24,483 nt of DNA, from positions 1-24,483 of the forward strand of contig JANOWU010000017.1 of assembly GCA_031418035.1 (NCBI GenBank), written 5' to 3'. The translations under genes were made by a program, and so were the position numbers. The notes beneath the pieces are model-generated. The model searched no databases, was not told the origin of the DNA, and saw only the letters and a list, made by a program, of their open reading frames with translations. Source of the stretch: JANOYY01 sp031418035. GTDB taxonomy: Bacteria > Actinomycetota > Acidimicrobiia > Acidimicrobiales > JANYDT01. Shown in pieces: positions 14,161 to 21,250 of the stretch (its first letter is position 1; the number at the start of each line of letters is the position of its first letter).

Positions 14161-14625
14161 ATGGCCGGCCTTGAAGATCTCTACCGTGAAGTGATTCAGG
14201 ATCACTATCGCTACCCGCGTAACAAGGGCACCCTCGAACCGCCTGCGACCAAGACCCAAGGTGTGAATCCGTCGTGCGGCGACGAGATCGACGTCTATCT
14301 TCTCGTGAACGGCGAGGGCGACGACGCCACGATCGAGAACATCTCGATCGGTGGCCAGGGATGCTCCATCAGTCAGTCATCGGCGTCGATGATGACGGCC
14401 ATGGTGAAGGGCAAGACCGTTGCCGAGGCACGACGTCTCCTACGGCGGTTCAAGCTGATGATGAGCATCGAAGACGCCGAAGCCGAAGGTGGCGACGATC
14501 TCTCCGACATCAAACTCGGCGACATCGAAGCGCTTCAGGGCGTGATGAAGTTTCCGGTGCGTATCAAGTGCGCCACCCTCGCGTGGAACACGATGGCCCG
14601 CGGTCTCGACGAGCGCGTCGACTAA
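14161..14625 (+). CDS. sufU: SufU, zinc-dependent sulfurtransferase partner of SufS
   Basis: A 154-residue IscU-like protein of the SufU type, which accepts the persulfide from SufS. The zinc ligands of the family are present: C39 and D41 (NPSCGDEID), C68 (GGQGCSISQSSASMM) and C137 (IKCATLAWN). The insertion of about 20 residues between the second and third cysteine regions that sets SufU apart from IscU is there (EDAEAEGGDDLSDIKLGD). The ATG at 14161 is preceded by GAGGAGG with 9-nt spacing; the in-frame extension upstream lies within sufS and is ignored. The next gene starts 6 nt after the stop. Confidence 0.96.
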   Translation: MAGLEDLYREVIQDHYRYPRNKGTLEPPATKTQGVNPSCGDEIDVYLLVNGEGDDATIENISIGGQGCSISQSSASMMTAMVKGKTVAEARRLLRRFKLMMSIEDAEAEGGDDLSDIKLGDIEALQGVMKFPVRIKCATLAWNTMARGLDERVD

Positions 14626-14631
14626 ACGAGC

Positions 14632-15357
14632 GTGGCCCGTCGGCGCACAACTCTGGCCGCGCTGCCCAGAGTTGATGTGTTGCGACTTTCCGAGATCGTG
14701 TCGCTCCCCGGTTGGCATCCAGAAGCAGCTTCCTTTGTCCCGTTTGCGGTGCACGGATTCCTGATCCACCATCCTGATGGCCCGATCGTCTTCGACACCG
14801 GAATCGGGCACGGCAACGCAGATATCGATTCTGCATACGGCCACAAATCCGAAGATCTCATCGCCGAACTGCACCGCCACCACGTCGACGAACGCGACAT
14901 CGTCTGCCTTGCCAACAGCCATCTGCACTTCGACCATTGCGGGCAGAACCACAAACTACGTGTACCTATCTTCGTGCAAGGAGCCGAGCAGGCCGCCGCC
15001 CAAGAGCCCGGCTACACGATTCCCGAGTGGGCGGCGATCGACCCTGTGCTGGCTCGAATGGTCGACGGTGACATCGAACTTGCGCCGGGAGTGCGGGCGC
15101 TCCTCACCCCCGGCCACACGCCGGGCCATCAGTCGATCGTGATCGACGCTGCCGATGGGTGCATCGTCATCGCGGCCCAGTGCATCTTCCGCGCCTCGGC
15201 CTGGTCAGACGGCGTCGAGGACACGAACCTGCACGACCCTTCTTGGCGTGAAGCGGCGGCCGAAAGCCTGAACCGTCTGCGAGCCTGTGCCCCGACGCAG
15301 GTTCTTCTTTCCCACGACGTCGCGATCGACGCGCCCAATGGTCAGAACTTCAAATGA
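14632..15357 (+). CDS. Metallo-beta-lactamase-fold protein, AHL-lactonase-like
   Basis: A 241-residue single-domain hydrolase of the N-acyl-homoserine lactonase-like branch. It has NSHLHFDHCG (H97, H99, D101, H102), LTPGHTPGHQS (H162) and a C-terminal LLSHD (H228). At the place where the family has a metal-bridging Asp (compare the TIDA stretch of AiiA) I read VIAAQCIF, that is Gln183, so the second metal site may be altered. It starts with GTG six bases after the sufU stop, so it is probably the fourth gene of the suf operon, an unusual companion. No LuxI/LuxR gene is in view; the substrate may be another lactone or ester. An internal start cannot be excluded. Confidence 0.85.
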   Translation: MARRRTTLAALPRVDVLRLSEIVSLPGWHPEAASFVPFAVHGFLIHHPDGPIVFDTGIGHGNADIDSAYGHKSEDLIAELHRHHVDERDIVCLANSHLHFDHCGQNHKLRVPIFVQGAEQAAAQEPGYTIPEWAAIDPVLARMVDGDIELAPGVRALLTPGHTPGHQSIVIDAADGCIVIAAQCIFRASAWSDGVEDTNLHDPSWREAAAESLNRLRACAPTQVLLSHDVAIDAPNGQNFK

Positions 15358-15421
15358 CGACCGACAACCGCCGGAATCAACCCACAAACACAAAAGATAG
15401 TTTACTACAGGGCGCGTAGAC

Positions 15422-15427
15422 TAAAAT
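15422..15427 (+). promoter_or_regulatory. Candidate -10 box of a leaderless hipBA transcript
   Basis: TAAAAT ends 7 nt before the ATG at 15435, in an A/T-rich stretch (15385-15434) that stands out from its surroundings. TTTACT at 15401-15406 may be a weak -35. CTAC (15405-15408) and GTAG (15416-15419) form a small inverted repeat, possibly part of an autoregulatory operator. Confidence 0.5.
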
Positions 15428-15434
15428 ATTGTTT

Positions 15435-15764
15435 ATGACAGTCGCGGTCGTTTCGCCAGCTACATCCGAAGCGCTCCAGATTCTGGGCGCGGCGGTCAAG
15501 ACCGAGCGGCTACGGCGCAAATGGTCGATCAAAGAACTTGCTCAGCGAGTTGCAGTGTCTCATCCAACGGTTATGAAAATTGAGCGAGGGGACCCGTCGG
15601 TTGCGATTGGCACCGTGTTCGAAGCAGCGGTGGTGGTTGGCGTAACGCTGTTCGATGCTGATCCCGTCGTTCGGAGCCGCCAGCTCGGCCACTTGCGATC
15701 GGACCTGGCCCTGCTGCCCAAAGCCGGTCGAATGAGCTCAATAGTGGCCGACGATGATTTCTGA
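15435..15764 (+). CDS. HipB-like XRE-family antitoxin/repressor
   Basis: A 109-residue protein with a Cro/C1-type helix-turn-helix (about 17-70: LGAAVKTERLRRKWSIKELAQRVAVSHPTVMKIERG). It should bind its own promoter and neutralise the HipA-like kinase encoded next, whose ATG lies 11 bases inside this gene. The C-terminal tail (SSIVADDDF) is acidic and probably flexible, as in HipB. The ATG at 15435 is chosen over an upstream TTG (15429) because a TAAAAT box stands 7 nt ahead of it. Gene order, overlap and domain pairing make the toxin-antitoxin assignment strong. Confidence 0.88.
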   Translation: MTVAVVSPATSEALQILGAAVKTERLRRKWSIKELAQRVAVSHPTVMKIERGDPSVAIGTVFEAAVVVGVTLFDADPVVRSRQLGHLRSDLALLPKAGRMSSIVADDDF

Positions 15765-16983
15765 ACCAACCTCGGCCTACGTCTGGATATGGCTACCCGG
15801 GGCGCTCGATCCAGTGGTTTGCGGGCGGCTCGACCAGGTCAACGATCGAATCGGCTTCGTATATGCACGTTCCTATCTGGACCGAACCGACGCTGTGGCG
15901 ATCTTTGAACCAGAACTCCCACTACGCCGCGGCTATCAGTATCCAGCCAGTGCGGCGACCCGTGGCGTTCCGCTGTGCATCGACGACGCGATGCCCGACT
16001 CATGGGGTCGGCGGCTGGTGAACTATCGCCTTGGTGAACTGGGCGCCGAGTTTGGGGACCTGACGTATCTCTTGGAATCGGGATCAAACCGAATCGGTGC
16101 ACTCGATTTTCAGAACTCTGCCACAACCTACGAACCGCGAACCGTGTCCTCGGTAACCCTCAACGATTTGGCCGCAGCATCGCAACTGATCGAATCCGGC
16201 CAACCGCTCAACGCGGAACTAGAAGCAGCATTGTTGCGCGGAACCTCAATTGGTGGAGCTCGTCCTAAGGCTCTCGTCGAAGACGGCGAACGCATGTTGA
16301 TTGCCAAGTTCTCCTCCACCACCGACACATACCCGGTGGTGCAGGGCGAGTATGTCGCCATGGAGCTTGCCCGACGAGTGGGTCTCGATGTCGCCCCGGT
16401 TGAACTGACCGCGGCAGTGGGCCAGCGGGTACTACTCATCGAACGATTCGACCGAAGCGCTGCCGGTGGACGGCGGCGGATCGTGTCCGCGTTGACGGTC
16501 CTTGGACTGACCCCATTCCCCGAAGGGCGATTTGCTACGTACACAGATCTTTCTCACAAGATTCGTGCTGGGTTTGCCAAACCCGAAGCAACGCTACGAG
16601 AACTCTTTGGCCGCATTGCCTTCAACATGGCCTGTGGCAACACCGACGACCACGGCCGCAACCACGCAGCTTTCGTTGGGACAACGGACCTTGAACTCAC
16701 CCCCGCCTACGACATCTGCCCCCAAGCCCGCTCCGGCGAATCCGCGTCGCAAGCCATGGCCTTCGATACCCACGGAAATCGCGATGCGCGATTCTCCCTA
16801 CTCCTCGACGCCGCGCCGCTGTATCTGCTCCAGAAACGCGAGGCCAGCGACATCATTGCGGGCATCGTCGCAACCATTCACGACCAATGGAACGACATTT
16901 GTGACGCCGCAGAACTCACGGCACACGAGCGATCTCGGTTTTGGGGCCGACAGTTCCTCAATCCACACCTCTTCGATGCTTGA
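15754..16983 (+). CDS. HipA-like serine/threonine kinase toxin
   Basis: A 409-residue kinase of the HipA family; E. coli HipA phosphorylates glutamyl-tRNA synthetase and causes persistence. Features are the N-terminal HipA_N region, the Gly-rich SIGGARPKAL loop (165-174) with Ser165 at the place of the E. coli autophosphorylation serine, Lys185 (IAKF) for ATP, LLIERFDR (227-234), the catalytic NTDDHGRNHAAF (Asp298) and the metal-binding PAYDI (Asp320). All key residues are present, so the toxin should be active. It overlaps the hipB-like gene by 11 bp. The target cannot be told from sequence. An isolated two-gene island with an A/T-rich leader is compatible with horizontal acquisition. Confidence 0.9.
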   Translation: MISEPTSAYVWIWLPGALDPVVCGRLDQVNDRIGFVYARSYLDRTDAVAIFEPELPLRRGYQYPASAATRGVPLCIDDAMPDSWGRRLVNYRLGELGAEFGDLTYLLESGSNRIGALDFQNSATTYEPRTVSSVTLNDLAAASQLIESGQPLNAELEAALLRGTSIGGARPKALVEDGERMLIAKFSSTTDTYPVVQGEYVAMELARRVGLDVAPVELTAAVGQRVLLIERFDRSAAGGRRRIVSALTVLGLTPFPEGRFATYTDLSHKIRAGFAKPEATLRELFGRIAFNMACGNTDDHGRNHAAFVGTTDLELTPAYDICPQARSGESASQAMAFDTHGNRDARFSLLLDAAPLYLLQKREASDIIAGIVATIHDQWNDICDAAELTAHERSRFWGRQFLNPHLFDA

Positions 16984-17047
16984 CCAAGCGAATCATTGAA
17001 GACTCCATGCCGTCTTCGGGCGGCAAGACCGCTAGGACGAACAAGGT

Positions 17048-17830
17048 TCAGCGTCGTGGCTTGGCGCTGATCGACACCTTCGTGGCGTTCGTTCCCTTTG
17101 CACCCTTGGGCGTCGTGACAGACCGGGCCTTTGCCCGTTTCGTGAGATGGCCACAGAGGACCTCGTAGGTTTCGGTACCGATCATCTCGGCGAGTTCCTC
17201 ACCCATGGTTTGCCACACGCTTCGCTTGTCGCGAAACGCGTCGGTGGCTTCTGTGCACCACCAGTGGAACTCGGCACCACCGTCGCCCCAGTCGCGGCGT
17301 TTCCACTCGCGAATCGTGGATGTCACGTGACCGTTCGGGTCGACGTCGTCGAGACGTCGCAGCGGCAACTGCCAACAGACTTCGGGCTTCCAATCGAGCG
17401 GACGTTCGCCCGCCTCGATCGCGGCAACGTGCAGCGCGCAACCGGCGCCAAGATGAAAGTCTGGGCGATTCAAGAAGATGCACGCACCATCAACCACCCG
17501 GGTCACGTGAACACCGTCGTCGTTCTTCTTCGTGATGCCTTTGCGCTCACCAATTTCGATGTATTGCCATTGATCTGCGCGCAGACGACTCGCATGAGCT
17601 TTGAGGTTCTCGCGATCAGCTTTGTCGACCAGGTGCGCGCCGTGGGAACAACACCCCTCGGAGAGTTCGGTCGCGTCCTCGGCGTACACACCTTTGCAGC
17701 CACTCCCGAAGATGCACGTCCAGTTCGACTCCAGGAACGTGAGATCGAAGACCCACGTCCGATCCTCCGTCGGATCATCGAAAGAGATGAGATCATGAAG
17801 GTCTGCGGGCGTAGACGGCGTATTTGACAC
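17048..17830 (-). CDS. Cysteine-rich conserved protein, putative metal-binding
   Basis: A 260-residue soluble protein without a known name. Cysteines fall in a family-like pattern: WTCIFGSGCKGV (C39, C45), GCCSHGAH (C60, C61, with H63 and H66), VVDGACIFLNRP (C117), GAGCALHVAA (C131) and PEVCWQLPLRR (C152), plus C192 and C226. The layout recalls the zinc/iron-chelating Cys-cluster proteins (YkgJ/DUF3109-like), and I recall similar proteins in other actinobacteria, but I am not certain of the family. The C-terminal 30 residues are basic and low-complexity. The GTG start is supported by TAAAGT 6 nt upstream. It is convergent with the HipA-like gene. Function: unknown, possibly metal or Fe-S linked. 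Confidence 0.8.
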   Translation of the reverse strand: MSNTPSTPADLHDLISFDDPTEDRTWVFDLTFLESNWTCIFGSGCKGVYAEDATELSEGCCSHGAHLVDKADRENLKAHASRLRADQWQYIEIGERKGITKKNDDGVHVTRVVDGACIFLNRPDFHLGAGCALHVAAIEAGERPLDWKPEVCWQLPLRRLDDVDPNGHVTSTIREWKRRDWGDGGAEFHWWCTEATDAFRDKRSVWQTMGEELAEMIGTETYEVLCGHLTKRAKARSVTTPKGAKGTNATKVSISAKPRR

Positions 17831-17836
17831 GGCTGC

Positions 17837-17842
17837 ACTTTA
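17837..17842 (-). promoter_or_regulatory. Candidate -10 box of the cysteine-rich protein gene
   Basis: On the minus strand TAAAGT is followed by 6 nt and then the GTG at 17830; no Shine-Dalgarno sequence is present at a usable distance. The arrangement matches the other leaderless candidates in the window. Confidence 0.4.
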
Positions 17843-17907
17843 GGAGAGGTTCCTTCGACGCCGATACGAACAGCGGACGGCTGGTTCAAAGAATTTGTCG
17901 AACGTCG

Positions 17908-17934
17908 GGAACCGAAACTCGGGGCAGCGACGTC
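17908..17934 (+). promoter_or_regulatory. Candidate ECF-sigma promoter for the beta-propeller gene
   Basis: GGAACC (17908-17913), a 17-bp spacer and CGTC (17931-17934) match the general pattern of ECF-type promoters in actinobacteria. Transcription would start near 17941, about 35 nt before the ATG at 17975. Such short motifs occur by chance, so this is tentative. Confidence 0.3.
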
Positions 17935-17974
17935 GAAGTAGTCACATCCCCACCAATTCGTGACAGGAAGACCG

Positions 17975-20176
17975 ATGAACGCACTCCCACAAGACCTCAA
18001 GATCGGCAGAAAGCTTGCCGCATCGGCCGCCGCGCTCGCCGTCCTGACGAGCGGCACCGCCATGCTCGGCGCTGACCGCGCCGCCGCTGATTCGCGCCGG
18101 GTGCCGTTCGCCAACTTTTCGTCGTGCCCCAAACTGATGGCATACCTCCAGTCTCAGGCGCTCCCCACCGTGGGACCGTACGGGATCGGGTCGGCAGGCG
18201 CATCGCCATTTCCAAGCGGCGGAGTTCGCCAGACGACAACGGTTCCCGGCCGTTTGAAGAAGCAGACGAAGAAGGCCACGGTGAACACCGCGGCACCGGC
18301 ACCGGCACCGGCAACCGAAGCTGCCGCTGGACAACGTCCAGCAACCGCGCCGGCAGCTCCCGTGGAGGCTGCGCCAGCGTCGGCAACACCGTCGTTCACC
18401 GACGGCACCGGCGGCACCTCCACCACGAACACCCAAGAGGTAGGCGTCGACGAGGGTGACGAGGTCGAAACCGACGGGCGGTATCTCTACACCGCGATCG
18501 GACAGGGTGGCGTGCGGATCGTGGACACGACCACCGGTTCGGTTGTCGCGACCCTTCCCAGTTACGGAAACGGTGCCGAACCCCAGCTCATTCTCGACGG
18601 CACCCGGCTGGCCGTAACTCGAAACCTCTATGACCAGTACGGTCCTGAAACCGTCGTCGAACTGTGGTCGGTGCTCAACCCCGGACGGCCTGAGCTCCTC
18701 AACCGGACCCACCTCGAAGGCAATGCGCTTGCCGTGCGAAGCGTGAATCATCGGGCCCGGATCGTGCTGACCACCGGCGTCGGTGCGCGCATTCCACGCG
18801 TGGAGCCGGCCAGCGGCAACGCTCGCGATTTCGATCGGGCCACCGCCGCCAATCGGGCGTATGTGAAGCGGGCCAAGGTCACCGATTGGCTCCCTCGTAT
18901 CTACGACGAGAGTCCCATTGGCCAGATTGGCCCGGTTCGCCAGGCCCTGGACTGTCGTGAGATCGGCAAGCCAGCAGATCCATCGGGCCTCGGGCTCGTG
19001 TGGGTGGCCACCCTCGATCTCGACACGGCGGGTTCACGGCTCGGAGCGCGAGGCTCGGGCGGCGTCGTGACGAACGGCGGGACCGTCTATTCCTCGGCCG
19101 GCACACTGTACGTCGCCACGATGAAGCAGCAGTTCGGCGGCCCCATCGTCTTGCCGGGTGCAACATCGAACGCCGCGCCACGGATAATCGCGCCGACCGG
19201 TCCGATCGGTCCGACAACGACGAATCTTCACGCATTCGACCTTTCGCCTGCTGACGGCGCAACATATCTCGCCAGCGGGTCGGTCCGCGGAAACCTGCTC
19301 AACCAGTTCTCGATGAGCGAATTCGCCGGGGTTCTGCGAGTCGCAACAACGACGCCGAACGAGGGTTTTGGCACCCGCCAAGAATCCGCCGTTCACCTCC
19401 TCGTACGAGACGGTCGGTCGCTGACCGAGATTTCCAGCGTCGGCGGATTGGGACGCAACGAACAGATCTACGGCGTGCGTTTCCTTGGTGACCTCGGCTA
19501 CGTCGTGACGTTCCGCCAGACCGATCCTCTGTATGTCCTCGATCTTCGCAACCCGAGGGCGCCGCGGGTCGCTGGCGAGCTCAAGATCCCCGGATACTCT
19601 GCGTACTTACATCCGATGCAGCCGGGATACCTCCTGGCCATCGGGCAAGACGCCACCGACGCCGGACGACGCCTCGGCAGCATGCTCCAGGTGTTCGACG
19701 TGCGTGATCCCAACAACCCACAGCAGGTCGCCAAACTGCGGGTCGGGGGTAGCAGCGAGGCCGAATACAACCATCATGCGTTCCTGTGGTGGCCCGAGTC
19801 GGCCGATGCTCTCGTGCCGAACCAGAACTACGACCCGACGACCGGCCAAGCGTTCTCGGGGCTCATCGTCGCAAACGTGACCACCGCGAAGATCACCGAG
19901 CGCGGCCGCATCGTCCACGAGACTCCCGTTTCCGGGGGCATCGTGCAGCCAGCCATCGCGCCAGCCGTGGAGCCGGCGATCGCTCCCACGGTGAGCCCGA
20001 TCCCGCCCGTTACCGGACTTCCCCCCACGACGATCGTGCGACCCCCGCAGGTCTTCCAGGATCAGATTCGACGGGCCGTCATTGTGAGCGGGCGCCTCGT
20101 GACCGTCAGCCAGGGTGCGGTGAAGGTAAGTGAGCTGAGCTCCCTCAAGCAGCGATTCTTCACCACGTTCCAGTAA
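17975..20176 (+). CDS. Secreted beta-propeller domain protein
   Basis: A 733-residue exported protein of the C-terminal beta-propeller family distantly related to WD40 repeats. A Sec signal peptide is clear: basic LKIGRK, hydrophobic LAASAAALAVLTSGTAML and a likely cut near ADRAAADS (about residue 39). A Pro/Ala/Thr linker (about 105-140) follows. The propeller begins with TNTQEVGVDEGDEVETDGR (151-169), the family signature, and later blades show repeats such as YLYTAIGQGGVRIVD, IYGVRFLGDLGYVVTF and DPLYVLDLRNPRAPRVAGELKI. The ATG at 17975 is chosen over the GTG at 17960 because AGGAAG lies 4 nt before it. Its ligand is unknown; an extracytoplasmic binding or surface role is likely. Confidence 0.9.
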   Translation: MNALPQDLKIGRKLAASAAALAVLTSGTAMLGADRAAADSRRVPFANFSSCPKLMAYLQSQALPTVGPYGIGSAGASPFPSGGVRQTTTVPGRLKKQTKKATVNTAAPAPAPATEAAAGQRPATAPAAPVEAAPASATPSFTDGTGGTSTTNTQEVGVDEGDEVETDGRYLYTAIGQGGVRIVDTTTGSVVATLPSYGNGAEPQLILDGTRLAVTRNLYDQYGPETVVELWSVLNPGRPELLNRTHLEGNALAVRSVNHRARIVLTTGVGARIPRVEPASGNARDFDRATAANRAYVKRAKVTDWLPRIYDESPIGQIGPVRQALDCREIGKPADPSGLGLVWVATLDLDTAGSRLGARGSGGVVTNGGTVYSSAGTLYVATMKQQFGGPIVLPGATSNAAPRIIAPTGPIGPTTTNLHAFDLSPADGATYLASGSVRGNLLNQFSMSEFAGVLRVATTTPNEGFGTRQESAVHLLVRDGRSLTEISSVGGLGRNEQIYGVRFLGDLGYVVTFRQTDPLYVLDLRNPRAPRVAGELKIPGYSAYLHPMQPGYLLAIGQDATDAGRRLGSMLQVFDVRDPNNPQQVAKLRVGGSSEAEYNHHAFLWWPESADALVPNQNYDPTTGQAFSGLIVANVTTAKITERGRIVHETPVSGGIVQPAIAPAVEPAIAPTVSPIPPVTGLPPTTIVRPPQVFQDQIRRAVIVSGRLVTVSQGAVKVSELSSLKQRFFTTFQ

Positions 20177-20192
20177 CCGGATTGTGGTGCTT

Positions 20193-20218
20193 CGGGTCGG
20201 CGTTGCGACGCCGACCCG
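20193..20218. terminator. Bidirectional hairpin terminator between convergent genes
   Basis: CGGGTCGGCGT (20193-20203) and ACGCCGACCCG (20208-20218) form a perfect 11-bp stem with a TGCG loop. It starts 17 nt after the beta-propeller stop and lies 47 nt beyond the stop of the convergent gene. There is no U-run, but its strength and place make termination likely. Confidence 0.65.
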
Positions 20219-20264
20219 TAGCTTGGTGGCGGCCAACTCAATTCAACTCAACGCCGTGACACGG

Positions 20265-21074
20265 CTAACGCACCGTGAAGGACACCACGCCGGCTGGCCG
20301 ATCGTCCATTACGAACGCTATGGAATGTTTGCCGATCGGCCAACCTTGGGTCGGCTTATGGGAAAACACCAACGCGCCGTTTTTCGCCGCCTTCGTGACC
20401 GTGGCGGACTGGGTTCCGTCGGGGTCGATCTTGCCGCCCACACTCCACTCGACCTCCAGCCAACTATCCAACGCGAAGTCTCCACCCAACTCGACGGTTA
20501 CCGTCTCGTTCCGTGCGAAAACCTTCCGGACCGTACCGTCGTCGGCAACAGTTCGCGACCGCGTGATCCTCGTTGCAAACGCACCCCTGCGCGGAACAAC
20601 AGAGAATTCGACGCTGCCATCGACCTTGTCGTCGAGAAGGATACGTAGTTTGTACGACCCGATCAGGAACCTTGTGCCGGGGGTGGGAGCCACGTTGAAC
20701 GTGATGAACGTGTCGCCCGCAAGCTCTGATTTGGTCCGACGGTCCTTCAAGTCCACCGCCGTCCGAGCGAACTCTGTTCCACGGAACGAGAACACTCCGG
20801 TCACCACGCCGACCTTCGGCCGGCCCTCGAGTCGAGCGACGGCGAACACGGTATCCGCGCCGCCGAAGATCGACGTACGTCCTGACGGGTTCGACGGGTC
20901 GTCCGCGCTACGAGCAAGAATCACGCTCTCGACAACGATTCCTGAGGCCTTCGCTGCGGAGACGGGCACGAATCCACCGATGAGAACGCTAAGCGCGCCG
21001 ATGGAAAGAAGCATCGGTGCCCTCCTGACCCAATGTGGACCACCAGTTTGGACATTTACCGTTGTTCTTGACAT
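20265..21074 (-). CDS. Secreted protein with two related beta-sandwich-like repeats
   Basis: A 269-residue exported protein of unknown function. The N-terminus has a signal peptide (basic VRRAP, hydrophobic LLSIGALSVLIGGFVPV, likely cut after AAKA, about residue 43). The mature part holds two regions that look like copies of one domain, about 75-157 and 185-268. Each goes from an initial strand (VFAVARLEG; VTVELGG), through a middle segment ending in an F-x-x-x-P-T-x-G turn (FNVAPTPGTRFLIGSYKLRIL; FSHKPTQGWPIGKHSIAFV), to a D-x-x-x-G-x-V-x-F-x-V end. The ATG at 21074 has AAAGGGG 4 nt ahead. It is convergent with the beta-propeller gene and divergent from the MFS gene. A binding role is only a guess. 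Confidence 0.78.
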   Translation of the reverse strand: MSRTTVNVQTGGPHWVRRAPMLLSIGALSVLIGGFVPVSAAKASGIVVESVILARSADDPSNPSGRTSIFGGADTVFAVARLEGRPKVGVVTGVFSFRGTEFARTAVDLKDRRTKSELAGDTFITFNVAPTPGTRFLIGSYKLRILLDDKVDGSVEFSVVPRRGAFATRITRSRTVADDGTVRKVFARNETVTVELGGDFALDSWLEVEWSVGGKIDPDGTQSATVTKAAKNGALVFSHKPTQGWPIGKHSIAFVMDDRPAGVVSFTVR

Positions 21075-21238
21075 TCGACCCCTTTCGCTCCCGACCTGCA
21101 GTCGTCTGACAGTACGGAACCCCGTCGGCGCGTCGCATCGGTGATTGCACCGAATTTCACGCAGGCGCAGAGCGTGGAACTCTCGATGTTGTGACCGACA
21201 ACCACCCGTATGACTTCAGTTCGGCAACCAATCGGCCG

Positions 21239-21244
21239 TAGTTT
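21239..21244 (+). promoter_or_regulatory. Candidate -10 box of a leaderless MFS transcript
   Basis: TAGTTT ends 6 nt before the ATG at 21251. No Shine-Dalgarno sequence is present. It matches the TANNNT spacing seen at other gene starts in the window. Confidence 0.45.
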
Positions 21245-21250
21245 GGACGT

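Noticed and set aside
17147..17827. 226-residue plus-strand open frame opposite the Cys-rich gene
   Set aside because: The minus strand has a constrained cysteine pattern and a promoter-like start; the plus-strand product has no recognisable features.
20275..21144. 289-residue plus-strand open frame opposite the secreted repeat protein
   Set aside because: The minus-strand product has a signal peptide, a Shine-Dalgarno sequence and an internal duplication. The plus-strand product is Thr/Arg/Pro-rich and featureless.
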